Source: Mesorhizobium_B sp035998495
Lineage (GTDB): Bacteria; Pseudomonadota; Alphaproteobacteria; Rhizobiales; Rhizobiaceae
Assembly (NCBI GenBank): GCA_035998495.1
Contig: DASYHP010000029.1
Coordinates: forward strand, 43,654-107,653
Length of the DNA: 64,000 nt
Direction of reading: 5' to 3'
The notes beneath the pieces are model-generated. The model saw only the letters and a program-made list of their open reading frames with translations. It was not told where the DNA came from and ran no database searches. Positions 1-8,239 of this stretch are shown piece by piece. A program made the position numbers and the translations under genes. How positions within the stretch are numbered: the stretch's first letter is position 1; each line of letters opens with the position of its first letter.

Positions 1-470
1 TAGAGGGGCAGGACGATGTCGCCGAACTGGTCGATGCGCTCGGTCACGCCATGCGTGCGGCGGCGCGGCACGAGCGGGTCGGGATGGTTGTGCGTGACCG
101 CGTGCAGCCGGTCGGCATAGGAGTAATCGGCCCAGGCCTGCAGCCCGCGGCCCATCAGCACCATGTCTTCCATGCCCTTGGTGGTGATCAGGCCGAGCTT
201 GCGGCCGGTCCGGGACAGAAGCGTGTTGATCATGCCGGTGCCGGAATAGAGCACCACGTCAACGCCGGAGAACAGTTCTTCGAGCGACAGGCCCCAGGCG
301 TCGGCCGCGTCCTCGGCGGAGGCGATGAAGCCCTCCGCCTCGTTCTTCGGTGTGGTCGCCGCCTTGCCGATCTTGAAATGCCCTTGGGCGTCCACGAGGA
401 TGGTGTCCGTCATCGTGCCGCCGGCATCGATGCCGATGACGATGGGCCCACCCTTCTCTACGATGTCCAT
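1..470 (-). CDS. Acetone carboxylase beta subunit-like protein (hydantoinase/oxoprolinase family), N-terminal fragment cut by the window edge
   Basis: The first 156 residues are present, starting at the ATG at 470 on the minus strand; the gene continues beyond position 1. Residues 12-22 read VIGIDAGGTMT, the nucleotide-phosphate binding signature of the hydantoinase A/oxoprolinase (ASKHA) fold. Further matches to the family are YSGTGMIN and a GMEDMVLMGRG stretch. This order of motifs is what I know from AcxA, the beta subunit of acetone carboxylase, which uses ATP to activate acetone and bicarbonate for acetoacetate formation. Acetophenone carboxylase and N-methylhydantoinase subunits share the same fold, so the substrate is inferred, not shown. 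It diverges from the LuxR-type gene at 521 with only 50 bases between them, suggesting control by that regulator. No alpha or gamma subunit is visible because the operon lies outside the window. Confidence 0.82.
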   Translation of the reverse strand, partial: MDIVEKGGPIVIGIDAGGTMTDTILVDAQGHFKIGKAATTPKNEAEGFIASAEDAADAWGLSLEELFSGVDVVLYSGTGMINTLLSRTGRKLGLITTKGMEDMVLMGRGLQAWADYSYADRLHAVTHNHPDPLVPRRRTHGVTERIDQFGDIVLPL

Positions 471-520
471 GGCCGCAAGCCTCCGCCTGTTCAGAGCGGC
501 CGGAAGCTAGAACGGCGGAA

Positions 521-1348
521 ATGCTCGACGCTATGTGCCTAAAGGCACAGCGCGGCCTCGGTTCGGATTTGGCGATGCGGATGGCAGAGAACTGGCAGAC
601 CTTGGCGAACGCGATCCAGGCGACGGGCACGGGCGAGCACCTCGACCGCATGATCGATCTGATCTGTTCGCTCGTCCCCTACGACCTCATCACGGTGACC
701 CGCTATTCGGCCACCGAGAAGCCGGAATTCGTGAAGCACCGCCGGTTTTCCGAAGAGATGGTCGCGAAATACCTGCGGGACTACTACGTCTACGATCCCT
801 TCTACGCGCACTGGCGGAAACAGCGCCGCGCCGGCGTCTTGCCGCTCCGGAAACTGGCCAGCCCCGAGATGAAGCGCGGGCAGTACATCGCCGAGTTCCT
901 CGCCCAGTCGCGGATCTGCGACGAGCTCGGCGTGCTCATGCAGGATGCCGGCGACCGCTGCCTCGGAATCTTCCTCGACCGTTCCGAGAAGCCGTTCCGC
1001 GACAGCGAAGTGCAGGCGCTCGAACAGCGCTTTCCCGTGTTCGCGTCGTTGCATGCCCGCGACGTGCTGTCCCGCTCGCCCCCCCTCGACTCAGGCGGCG
1101 GCAAAGCGGAGGGCGCTTCGCCCCAGAGCGAGCCGCAGATCCCCGAAACGCTGTGGCCGGAGCTGAGCGGTCGCGAAAAGCAGGTCGTGAAGATGATCCT
1201 TGCCGGCCACCCGACCGCGACGGTCGCCAAGAGGCTGGGGATCACGGTCGGCACCGCCAAGAACCACCGCCGCCGCATCTATGAGAAGCTGGACATCACG
1301 ACCGAGCGCGAGCTTTTTCTGCAGTTCTTCCACAGCCGGAGCGGCTGA
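521..1348 (+). CDS. LuxR-family transcriptional regulator
   Basis: 275 residues. The C-terminus (about residues 205-270) is a LuxR/GerE helix-turn-helix: LSGREKQVVKMILAGHP followed by VAKRLGITVGTAKNHRRRI. The N-terminal part (about 20-190) has the size and spacing of an autoinducer- or ligand-binding domain but I see no clear acyl-homoserine-lactone pocket residues, so the ligand is unknown. A linker rich in Pro, Gly and Ser lies at about 180-205. The ATG at 521 is used here; in-frame ATGs at 575 and 581 are plausible alternatives because no strong ribosome site precedes 521. It is divergent from the acetone-carboxylase-like gene, so local control of that operon is likely. Acetone carboxylase operons I know of usually have a sigma-54 activator (AcxR), so a LuxR-type protein would be a different arrangement. 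Confidence 0.85.
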   Translation: MLDAMCLKAQRGLGSDLAMRMAENWQTLANAIQATGTGEHLDRMIDLICSLVPYDLITVTRYSATEKPEFVKHRRFSEEMVAKYLRDYYVYDPFYAHWRKQRRAGVLPLRKLASPEMKRGQYIAEFLAQSRICDELGVLMQDAGDRCLGIFLDRSEKPFRDSEVQALEQRFPVFASLHARDVLSRSPPLDSGGGKAEGASPQSEPQIPETLWPELSGREKQVVKMILAGHPTATVAKRLGITVGTAKNHRRRIYEKLDITTERELFLQFFHSRSG

Positions 1349-1364
1349 TGCGGATGGGTTTCGC

Positions 1365-2006
1365 TCAGAAGTCCATCCCATGCCGCCGCCAGATGGGGCC
1401 GATCGCGGGCCGTGCCTTGACCCGCGCGAAATGCGCCGCGAGCCCGGGATGGCGGCGGAAGACGCCCGGCACGTCCTCGACCCAGGCGATCAGCATCGCA
1501 AGATAGGGATCGAGCGCCGAATAGGTCTCGCCTAACAGCCATGGACCCTCGCCCAGCTCCTCGGCGAGGATCGCGAACTGCCGGGACAGATCCTCGCTCG
1601 AGGCGCGCCGAACGCCTTCGGCCCCCGCCGAGTCGGCGGTGTGGCGGGCCGGGGCATGGAGCCTGATGATGGCGGCATAGGTGTTGGCGGCCATGAACAC
1701 CATCCAGCGCAAGAACTTCGCCCGGAGCGGCGAGTTTTGCGCGGGCGCGTAAGCGGAATCCGGGTGGCGGTCGGCCAGATAGATGAGGATCGCGGCCGAT
1801 TCCGTCAGCACGTCGCCCGACGGCAGCACCAGAACCGGCACCTGGCCGAGCGGGTTGAGCGCCAGAAGGCGGGGGTCGGGCCGGCCCTGGGCGTCACTTT
1901 CGCTGGCGACGAGCGCGTATGCCACCCCGGCTTCCTCGAAGAACGCTTCGACTGCGGCTGAGCCGGTTCCCGCGCGGCCGTACAAGATATAGGTCTGTTC
2001 AGGCAT
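1365..2006 (-). CDS. Glutathione S-transferase family protein
   Basis: 213 residues, a normal length for a cytosolic GST. The N-terminal thioredoxin-like domain (about 1-80) ends with the cis-proline loop LNPLGQVPVL and the glutathione-contacting stretch TESAAILIYLADRHPD. The C-terminal all-helical domain (about 90-213) carries LLGETYSALDPYLAML, the usual helix-6 capping region. The likely role is conjugation or glutathione-dependent isomerisation of a small electrophile, but the substrate cannot be read from sequence. It converges with the LuxR gene (16 bases between stops) and is monocistronic as far as can be seen. The start is the ATG at 2006. Confidence 0.9.
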   Translation of the reverse strand: MPEQTYILYGRAGTGSAAVEAFFEEAGVAYALVASESDAQGRPDPRLLALNPLGQVPVLVLPSGDVLTESAAILIYLADRHPDSAYAPAQNSPLRAKFLRWMVFMAANTYAAIIRLHAPARHTADSAGAEGVRRASSEDLSRQFAILAEELGEGPWLLGETYSALDPYLAMLIAWVEDVPGVFRRHPGLAAHFARVKARPAIGPIWRRHGMDF

Positions 2007-2199
2007 ATGATCGTGTTGGCCTCTTGGTCAAATTTCGCCCCTTTTCGGAGCGCTGGCATGAGCTTAGCATAGCAGTGGATGGAAGCGTTGGTCCATCGGC
2101 CTGCCCGGCGCTGCCCAGAGCGGTCGCCGGACTTTTTGGCTGTTGCCGTTCAGGCGGTGGACCAATCCCTGTCCCGTACTCTCCCATGACTCGGAAACC

Positions 2200-3117
2200 A
2201 TGATGACCAAGGCGCGCGGCACGGCACTGGGATCGGTCGCGATCGCGGGGTGGTCAGTCTATGGCGTGCTGATCGCCGCGAACAGCGTCACGCCGCCGTT
2301 CCGGTCCATGGCTATCGTCTTCTCCTTCGCGACGGCGGCCCTGCTCCTTCGCCGCCTCTGGCTGGGCGAGGGATTCCTGGAGATCTTCCGGATCCCGGCC
2401 GCGACGCTGGCGCTGGGCGTCACCGGCCTTTTCGGCAACAATGTGCTCTACGCCGTGGCGCTCGCGCTCGGCGGCGCCCCCGTTCCCGTCAACATCGCCT
2501 CGCTTTCCTGGCCCGTCTTCATGATGGCGCTGGTCGCCGGTTTCGGCATCGCTCGGCCGACCTGGCTCGACGCCGCGGCGGTGCTGATCGGGTTCGGCGG
2601 CGTCGCCCTGCTGGCGCTCCAGCATGGGGTCTCGGCCGTGAACTGGCCGGTGGTCCTGGGGCTCGTGGGCGCCTTCTGCTGGGCCCTCTACTCCGCCCTG
2701 CGGAACCGGGTGCCTGCGGGCCCGCGGGACTCGATGCTGGCCTTCGTGGGCGTCAGCGCCGCCGCCTGCTGGGCGCTGACGCTGTTCTTTGAGCAGGGCT
2801 CGGTTCCCCTTGACGAACTCGCGCGGCTCGCGCTGGTGGGCGTCGTCCCGGTCGGGCTCGCCAATCTCGCCTGGGATTTCGGCACGCGCCACGGCGACCC
2901 GGTTTTCCTGGCGGGCCTCAGCTTTCTCGAGCCGATCGCCTCCACCGCGCTGATCGCCGTCGTCCTGTCGAAGCCCGTCGGCCCGTGGGATGCCGCCGCC
3001 GGCGGGCTGGTGCTCAGCGCCGTCCTGTTCAGCATTGTCAGCGAGCGCCGGCGGCGACGGGACGGGCGAGCGGCGGCGGCGACCTCCGGCCTTTCTGCCG
3101 ATCCACTCAGCCACTGA
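2200..3117 (+). CDS. EamA/DMT-superfamily permease
   Basis: 305 residues, almost entirely hydrophobic, with about ten predicted membrane segments arranged as two EamA repeats (roughly residues 10-140 and 150-285). Glycine-rich helices such as VTGLFGNNVLYAVALALGG and the second-repeat LVGAFCWALYSALRNR fit drug/metabolite transporters of the inner membrane. Substrates of this family include amino acids, purines and other small metabolites, generally exported; none can be assigned here. I prefer the ATG at 2200 (ATGATG) over an upstream in-frame start at 2143, because the intervening stretch is hydrophilic and poorly conserved in character. The last residues are Arg-rich and then variable. It converges with the tctA-like gene; no partner is obvious. 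Confidence 0.85.
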   Translation: MMTKARGTALGSVAIAGWSVYGVLIAANSVTPPFRSMAIVFSFATAALLLRRLWLGEGFLEIFRIPAATLALGVTGLFGNNVLYAVALALGGAPVPVNIASLSWPVFMMALVAGFGIARPTWLDAAAVLIGFGGVALLALQHGVSAVNWPVVLGLVGAFCWALYSALRNRVPAGPRDSMLAFVGVSAAACWALTLFFEQGSVPLDELARLALVGVVPVGLANLAWDFGTRHGDPVFLAGLSFLEPIASTALIAVVLSKPVGPWDAAAGGLVLSAVLFSIVSERRRRRDGRAAAATSGLSADPLSH

Positions 3118-3133
3118 ACATCCGCAGCGAGCG

Positions 3134-4675
3134 TCACCCTGAGATGTTCGTCGAGTCCTCGCGCCGCTCCCCTGTCTGCTGCGGCTTCGGGCGGCTGTAT
3201 TTCGCCTCCCTGAAGATGCTCGTCGCCACGAGCAGCAAGGCCAGGCCGATCAGGACAGCGGCGGTCGGATCGCGCAGGAAGACCATGTGGTCGCCCTGGG
3301 TGAGCAGGAGGGAGCGGCGATAGTTCGACTCGATCATGAAGCCGAGAACCACGCCGAGCACCAGCGGCAGGAGCGGGAACCTGAGCGTCCTCAGCACATA
3401 GCCCAACAGCCCCATCACCAGGATGAGCCCGATGTCGAAGACGCTCTGGTTGATGGAATAGATGCCGGAGATGATGAGCACGAAGATGCCGCCCTGCAGG
3501 AACGGTTTTGGCCGCCGGACCAGCCAGATGACCGGCGTCAGCAGGACCGCGCCCAGGAGCAGCATGGCGAAATTGGCCACGAACAAACCGCCGAAGAGGC
3601 CGTAGACCACGTCCGGATGCGCCGTGAACAGCAGCGGGCCGGGCTGCAGGCCATGAATCAGGAGCGCGCCCAAGAGCACGGCCGTCGAGTTCGAGCCCGG
3701 GATCCCGAATGACAGGGTCGGGATAAGCGCGGTCGAGGCGACGACGTTGTTGGCGGTTTCCGGCGCGATCACGCCCTCTTCCGAGCCCTTGCCGAATTTC
3801 TCCGGCTCCTTCGACCAGCGCTTGGCCTCGTTGTAGGACATGAAGGAGGCGATCGAGCCGCCGCCGCCGGGCGTCAGCCCTTCGATGATCCCGAGCACCC
3901 AGGCGATGACCTGCGCGACGCGCAGCCGCCACAACGTCTTCAGGCTCGGCAGGACGAGGCGGGTGGACGCGGCCGCCAGCGCGGCCTGCTCGTTTCCGCC
4001 TGCGTCGCTTCGTCTGGACTGCATCATCAGCTCGCTAACGGCGAACACGCCCATCATCACCGTCACGATGCCGATGCCTTCGAGAAGCTCCGGACGGCCG
4101 AAGGTGAACCGCGCGACGCCGGACAGCGGGTCGGTTCCGACCGTGGCGATCGCGAGCCCCAGGACGCCCGCGATGAGGCCTTTCACGGGCGCGCCGGAGG
4201 AGACCGAGGCGACCACGCTGATTCCGAGCAGACCGAGCGCGAAATAGGCGGGCGGCGTGAACAGAAGCGCGAAGTCCGCCAGCCTTTCCGTCAGCAGCGT
4301 GAGCACGATGAGGCCGACGAGGCCGCCGATCGTGCCGCCCACCAGCGAAAGGCCGAGCGCCTCCCCGCTCCTGCCCTGCCGGTGCATCTCGTAGCCGTCG
4401 AAGACGGTTGCGGCCGCCGAGCCCGAGGCCGGCGTGCGGATCAGGATGGCCGGGATCGAGCCGCCATATTCCGCCCCGACATAGACCGACGCCAGCAGCA
4501 CCATCGCCGTCGATGGGTCGAGGCTGAAGGTGAAGGGAAGGAGCAAGGCCATGGCGATCGAGGTCGAGATGCCGGGCAGGGAGCCGCCGCACATCCCCCA
4601 AAGGACGCCGACAAAGGCCGCGACGACGATGGGCCAGGAGGTGATCGCCTCGAACACATACCCGAGTTCTTGCAT
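3134..4675 (-). CDS. tctA: Tripartite tricarboxylate transporter large permease subunit (TctA)
   Basis: 513 residues, the usual TctA length, with about 11-12 membrane segments. Typical family signatures are GVLWGMCGGSLPGISTSIA near the N-terminus, GAEYGGSIPAILIRTPAS, and GLTPGGGGSIASFMSYNEAK in the middle, followed by a PEKFGKGSEEGVIAPETANN segment. TctA forms the main membrane channel of a secondary transporter that works with TctB and the periplasmic binding protein TctC to import citrate-like or other carboxylates using the ion gradient. The start is the ATG at 4675, preceded at good distance by GGGAG. It is the last gene of the minus-strand operon from 8122. The cognate TctC is probably the gene at 17060, separated from TctAB by the plus-strand enzyme operon. 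Confidence 0.95.
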   Translation of the reverse strand: MQELGYVFEAITSWPIVVAAFVGVLWGMCGGSLPGISTSIAMALLLPFTFSLDPSTAMVLLASVYVGAEYGGSIPAILIRTPASGSAAATVFDGYEMHRQGRSGEALGLSLVGGTIGGLVGLIVLTLLTERLADFALLFTPPAYFALGLLGISVVASVSSGAPVKGLIAGVLGLAIATVGTDPLSGVARFTFGRPELLEGIGIVTVMMGVFAVSELMMQSRRSDAGGNEQAALAAASTRLVLPSLKTLWRLRVAQVIAWVLGIIEGLTPGGGGSIASFMSYNEAKRWSKEPEKFGKGSEEGVIAPETANNVVASTALIPTLSFGIPGSNSTAVLLGALLIHGLQPGPLLFTAHPDVVYGLFGGLFVANFAMLLLGAVLLTPVIWLVRRPKPFLQGGIFVLIISGIYSINQSVFDIGLILVMGLLGYVLRTLRFPLLPLVLGVVLGFMIESNYRRSLLLTQGDHMVFLRDPTAAVLIGLALLLVATSIFREAKYSRPKPQQTGERREDSTNISG

Positions 4676-4696
4676 CAAACCGTCTCCCGAACAGGC

Positions 4697-5197
4697 CTAG
4701 CCGGCAAAGGCCAACAGCCTCGGCCAGATGCCGGGCGGCATTCCGACGCCGAGCAGTTCCACGAAGAGCAGATGGAACGCCGCGCCGCCGAGGGCGCAGC
4801 CGAGGACCAGGCGAAGCGAAAGCACGCGCCCGTGAAACAGCGCCACGGCCAGAAGCAGCGCCGCCATGGTAAGCGCATAGCCGAGCCAGGGCAGAGCCAG
4901 GATCACGCCGGCGCCGATGGCGAGGATCCCGCCGGCGCGCAGATGAGCGCGCGGATCCCGGTCCTCGGGTTCCTCGCTCCCGGCCGCCGGCCGGGCGGCG
5001 AGGCTTTGCACGAACAGCAGCGCCGACAGGAAGCCGAGCAGCCCGGCGAGCAGCTTGGGCAGGCCGCTGGCGCCGACGGCGCCGCCGAGCCGGCTCTGCG
5101 GCAGGGATTCGGCGCCGAACCAGAAGGCGATCGCCAAGGCGAACAACAGAACCGCCGCGATGGCGTCGGCCTTGAGCCCAGCGTGTCTGTGAAGCAT
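4697..5197 (-). CDS. tctB: Tripartite tricarboxylate transporter small permease subunit (TctB)
   Basis: 166 residues with four hydrophobic segments (about 10-30, 45-65, 88-125, 128-152), the expected size and layout of TctB. TctB is poorly conserved in sequence, so the call rests on size, topology and position directly upstream of tctA (21-base gap). A hydrophilic acidic loop lies at about residues 70-85. The C-terminal motif GMPPGIWPRL is of the kind seen at the end of TctB proteins. It should sit with TctA in the inner membrane and take part in ion-coupled uptake of a carboxylate. The start is the ATG at 5197. Confidence 0.88.
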   Translation of the reverse strand: MLHRHAGLKADAIAAVLLFALAIAFWFGAESLPQSRLGGAVGASGLPKLLAGLLGFLSALLFVQSLAARPAAGSEEPEDRDPRAHLRAGGILAIGAGVILALPWLGYALTMAALLLAVALFHGRVLSLRLVLGCALGGAAFHLLFVELLGVGMPPGIWPRLLAFAG

Positions 5198-5211
5198 CTC
5201 CCGTCTTCTCC

Positions 5212-6294
5212 TCAGGACCGCCGGCCTTTGCCGGACGACAACAGGCGGAACGCGGCCGGCGCGAAGGTGACGAGCAAAAGGACGCGCAGCACATGATGGC
5301 TCGCGACGAAGGCGGCGTCGATGCCGAGCGCCAGCGCCACGAGACTCATCTCCGTGAGCCCGCCCGGCGCATAGGCGATCAGGAGCGCCGGGAGCGGCAA
5401 GCCGGTCCAGCGGTGCAGAACCCAACCGAAGAGCACAGCCAAGGCGAGCGTGATCAGGGTCGCGCCGGCCGCGACCACGACGAGGCGAAGGATCTGGGCG
5501 GGCGGCGTGCCCGTGAATCGGCAGCCGATGGACGCGCCCAGGATGAGCTGGGCCGCGGCGACGAGTTCGGCGGGCGGCCGCGCCTCCGTCAGGCCCGAGC
5601 CGTGGGCCAGCGCGCTGAGGAGCATCGGCCCGACCATGGCCGCGGCGGGCAGGCCCACGCGTCGTCCAAGGACATATCCGATCACGGCCGAGGCCAGCAT
5701 CAGCGCCACGTCGAGCGCCGACACGCCCAGGAGGTTCGCGCCCGGTTGTGCGGTCCCGCTCACGTCGGACGCCCCCACGAGCCGGATCAGCAGCGGGATC
5801 AGCATCACCACCATGATGATGCGGGAGGCATGGGTCAGCGAGATGATGCGCTCGTCGCCGCCATGGGACGCCCCAACCATGGTCATCTCGGCCATTCCGC
5901 CGGGAACGCCGCAGAAGAAGGCCGTCGCGGGCGCCATCCTCGCCACGCTCCTGAAATAGGCGTAACCGACGAGCGAGGAGACGGCGAGGTAGGCGAGGAG
6001 CGCGCCCAGGCTGTAGGACCAGCGCGGAATCGACGAGATCAGCTCGGGCGTGAACGCGCTGCCGAGCATCACGCCGATGATCGGCAGCACGAGGTGGCGC
6101 AACGGCAGCGGCATCTGCACGGGCAGGTGCGCGAGCGCCGCCAGGAGCGTCGCGAGCATGGAGCCGATCATCCACGGGAGCGGCGTTCCCAGCGCGAAGC
6201 ACAGGCCGCCGCCGCCCGCGCCGACCAGCAGGGCCAGCGCGATCCGCAGCGCGGGCCGCGGCCCCTCCCGCAACACGTTGGAGGAGCCGCTCAC
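5212..6294 (-). CDS. AbrB-family (PF05145) integral membrane protein
   Basis: 360 residues with about ten membrane segments forming two related halves, each with a pattern like TPLPWMIGSMLAT / LPAAAMVGPMLLSAL. The motif FFCGVPGGMAEMTMVGA in the first half and IAYAPGGLTEMSLVALA in the second are the duplicated AbrB signature. These proteins carry misleading database names ('ammonia monooxygenase', 'transcriptional regulator') but are membrane proteins, probably transporters. The family is frequently found beside TctABC genes, as here. The GTG start at 6294 overlaps the upstream TauE-like stop by four bases (GTGA), so the two are translationally coupled. Its contribution to transport of the pathway substrate or product is not established. 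Confidence 0.85.
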   Translation of the reverse strand: MSGSSNVLREGPRPALRIALALLVGAGGGGLCFALGTPLPWMIGSMLATLLAALAHLPVQMPLPLRHLVLPIIGVMLGSAFTPELISSIPRWSYSLGALLAYLAVSSLVGYAYFRSVARMAPATAFFCGVPGGMAEMTMVGASHGGDERIISLTHASRIIMVVMLIPLLIRLVGASDVSGTAQPGANLLGVSALDVALMLASAVIGYVLGRRVGLPAAAMVGPMLLSALAHGSGLTEARPPAELVAAAQLILGASIGCRFTGTPPAQILRLVVVAAGATLITLALAVLFGWVLHRWTGLPLPALLIAYAPGGLTEMSLVALALGIDAAFVASHHVLRVLLLVTFAPAAFRLLSSGKGRRS

Positions 6295-7052
6295 GACGCA
6301 GCTAAGCCCCGCCAGATGAAGCCCAGTCCAGCCAGGACGACGAACGCTTCGATCAGGACCGTGTGGACGCGCAGGCTGGTCCGCCGCATCATCCAGGCCG
6401 CGACCCAGGTGCCGGGAATGGTGCAGAGCCCCATCAGGACGCCGGCCACGGCGATCGGGACGGTGAGGGCTTCCAGCGACCCAAAGGTGATCACCCTGAA
6501 GACGCTCGTGCCGACCGCGACCGCCGCATCCGTGGCGAGCACCGCGGGGCCGACCAGGCCCGCGCCCAAGAGGATCGGCGGGATCAGCAGGCCTGCGCCG
6601 ATGATGTTGCTGCTGAGCAGGCCGAACGCCAGGCCCAGCGCGGCCATGGCCCAGGGGCCGGCGCGAAAGCGCCGCCGCCTGAGAGCGGCGTTGAGCAAGG
6701 GCGAGGCCACCAGCACGACCCCCAGAAGGGTCGAGATCAGCTCGGCGTCCAGCCTGACATAGATGAAGGAGCCAAGGATCGATGCGGGGACGGAGGTTGC
6801 GAGAAGGACTGCCGCAAGCCGGAGATCAAGGTCTTTGCCGTAGACCCAGATCCGGGAGGAATTGGTGATCATCATCACGACGGAGATCAGCGGCACGACC
6901 GCCTTCACGCCCACGAGCGGCGCGGCGAGCGCCGCGATGATGAGGCCGCTGCCGAATCCGCTCATTCCGCCCAGGATGGCCGCGACGAAGCAGATGGCCG
7001 CGACGAGCGGATAGGTCGCGAGATCCAGCTCGGGCAGGTCCGCGGCGGTCAT
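6291..7052 (-). CDS. TauE/SafE-family (TSUP) permease, possible sulfite/organosulfonate exporter
   Basis: 253 residues with about eight membrane segments in two halves. The N-terminal half holds AAILGGMSGFGSGLIIAALA, and the second half begins about residue 140 with LGLAFGLLSSNIIGAGLLIP; both are typical of PF01925. Members named TauE, SafE and CuyZ export sulfite, sulfoacetate or related anions, while others have no sulfur link, so the substrate is an inference. The nearby ComA-like gene (a family known to handle sulfite) and the UPF0324 exporter at 18201 make a sulfur oxyanion reasonable. The ATG at 7052 overlaps the stop of the upstream cyclodeaminase-like gene (ATGA), so it is the second gene of the operon. 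Confidence 0.85.
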   Translation of the reverse strand: MTAADLPELDLATYPLVAAICFVAAILGGMSGFGSGLIIAALAAPLVGVKAVVPLISVVMMITNSSRIWVYGKDLDLRLAAVLLATSVPASILGSFIYVRLDAELISTLLGVVLVASPLLNAALRRRRFRAGPWAMAALGLAFGLLSSNIIGAGLLIPPILLGAGLVGPAVLATDAAVAVGTSVFRVITFGSLEALTVPIAVAGVLMGLCTIPGTWVAAWMMRRTSLRVHTVLIEAFVVLAGLGFIWRGLAAS

Positions 7053-8122
7053 GGATGCACGGTTTCCGTGAACCATTCGCCGGGCAGCTCCCTGCCGCGG
7101 CCGTGGGCCCGAGCCTTCTCGTAGAACACCGCGCCCACGGCGGCGAACTGCGTGCCCAGCCCATGAAAGTTGAGGAAGCAGGTGATGTCGCTCTCGGCCG
7201 CGCGCCCTTCGGCTGCTCCGGCGAGTAGGTCGGCCAGGCTGGGCGCGTCCGCGAACCGTTGCAGGGTTTTGTCCGAAACAATCTCCTTCGCGCCCTCGTG
7301 ATAATGAATCCCCTTGGCCACCGCCAAATGGCTGCTGCCCATATTGTCGGGGTGATGGATGAACACGCGATCCGCGGCCCTGATCGCGTCGGGCGCGAGC
7401 TCCCGGTCCCGGATCGAGCCGAGATGCATGCCGGGAGAAAGCCAGTCGCGCTCCAGAACCGGGCGGAGGCTGTTGGTCGCGCAGAGCACGATGTCCGCGC
7501 CGCGGACCGCTTCTTCCGCCGACGCGAAAGGGATGACAGGGATGCCGAGCCGCGCATCCATCTCCCTGGCGAAGGCCTGCCGGTTGTCCTCGCTCGGGCT
7601 GAAGCAGCGGATCTCCCCGAGCTGCCGGACCGCCGCCGCGGCCATGGCCTGCGCGCCCGCCTGCCAGCCGCTGCCCAGGACGACCAGCACCTTCGCATCC
7701 CTTCGGGCCAGGCGGTCGGCCGCCAACCCGCTCGTCGCGCCGACGCGCATGCGCTGAACCACGCCGTCCGGGAAGATCGCGAGGGGTTCGCCCGTCTCGG
7801 TGCTGAACAGGAGCACCAACCCGACCCATCGGTCGCCGGGCGCCGCCGGCACCTTCACCTTGCGGCGGCTCCCGCCGACAAGGGGGAAGGTCAGAATGTC
7901 CGAGTTCAGCCGCAGCGCGCCGACGCGCAGGCTCGGCACGACGCCACCGACCATCTTGAGGCAGTAGGCGGCATCCTCCCGGGAGGTGGCCGTGATCATG
8001 TCCGAACGCCGGCCGTTCACGGCCGTGCCCGCGGCCGCATCCAGATAGGCGCGCTCCAGCGCCTGGATGCAGTCGGGCATGGTGAGGACGTCCTCGGCGT
8101 CCTCGTTCGACAAGATCAGCAC
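7049..8122 (-). CDS. Ornithine cyclodeaminase / mu-crystallin family NAD(P)-dependent enzyme
   Basis: 357 residues, a typical length. The substrate-binding N-terminal half carries MRVGATSGLAADRLARRDA before the Rossmann motif VLGSGWQAGAQAMA (about residues 135-150), and HHPDNMGSSHLA is in the position of the family's catalytic Asp region. Known members cyclise ornithine to proline, or act as alanine dehydrogenases, ketimine reductases or lysine cyclodeaminases; which of these applies cannot be told from sequence. I use the GTG at 8122 because GGAGGA lies directly upstream; a TTG 9 bases downstream is an alternative. It is the first gene of the five-gene transport operon and is divergent from the ComA-like gene, with a shared operator between them. 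Its location at the head of a transporter operon suggests an early step on the imported substrate or an imine/keto intermediate. Confidence 0.9.
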   Translation of the reverse strand: MLILSNEDAEDVLTMPDCIQALERAYLDAAAGTAVNGRRSDMITATSREDAAYCLKMVGGVVPSLRVGALRLNSDILTFPLVGGSRRKVKVPAAPGDRWVGLVLLFSTETGEPLAIFPDGVVQRMRVGATSGLAADRLARRDAKVLVVLGSGWQAGAQAMAAAAVRQLGEIRCFSPSEDNRQAFAREMDARLGIPVIPFASAEEAVRGADIVLCATNSLRPVLERDWLSPGMHLGSIRDRELAPDAIRAADRVFIHHPDNMGSSHLAVAKGIHYHEGAKEIVSDKTLQRFADAPSLADLLAGAAEGRAAESDITCFLNFHGLGTQFAAVGAVFYEKARAHGRGRELPGEWFTETVHP

Positions 8123-8156
8123 CGCTCCTCCAAGAGCCGTTCGCGTCAAAACCCTC

Positions 8157-8185
8157 TTGATCAAGGTGTTATATCTTATATAAGA
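8157..8185. promoter_or_regulatory. Divergent promoter region with 12-bp palindromic operator TCTTATATAAGA (copy 1)
   Basis: The perfect palindrome TCTTATATAAGA lies at 8174-8185, within the 117-base gap between the cyclodeaminase-like start (8122) and the ComA-like start (8240). On the plus strand TTGATC (8157-8162) and TATAAG (8179-8184) form a plausible -35/-10 pair with 16 bases between them, so the palindrome covers the -10. Being symmetric, it also supplies a -10-like sequence to the minus strand. The identical palindrome recurs at 16955-16966 in front of the tctC-like gene. The AT-rich two-fold symmetry fits operators of GntR/HutC regulators, and such a regulator is encoded at 16159. 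Binding is inferred. Confidence 0.7.
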
Positions 8186-8239
8186 GATTGGCGGGCCGCA
8201 AGCCCGCTCATGAGCGTTGACGAGGGACGGAGCAAGGAC

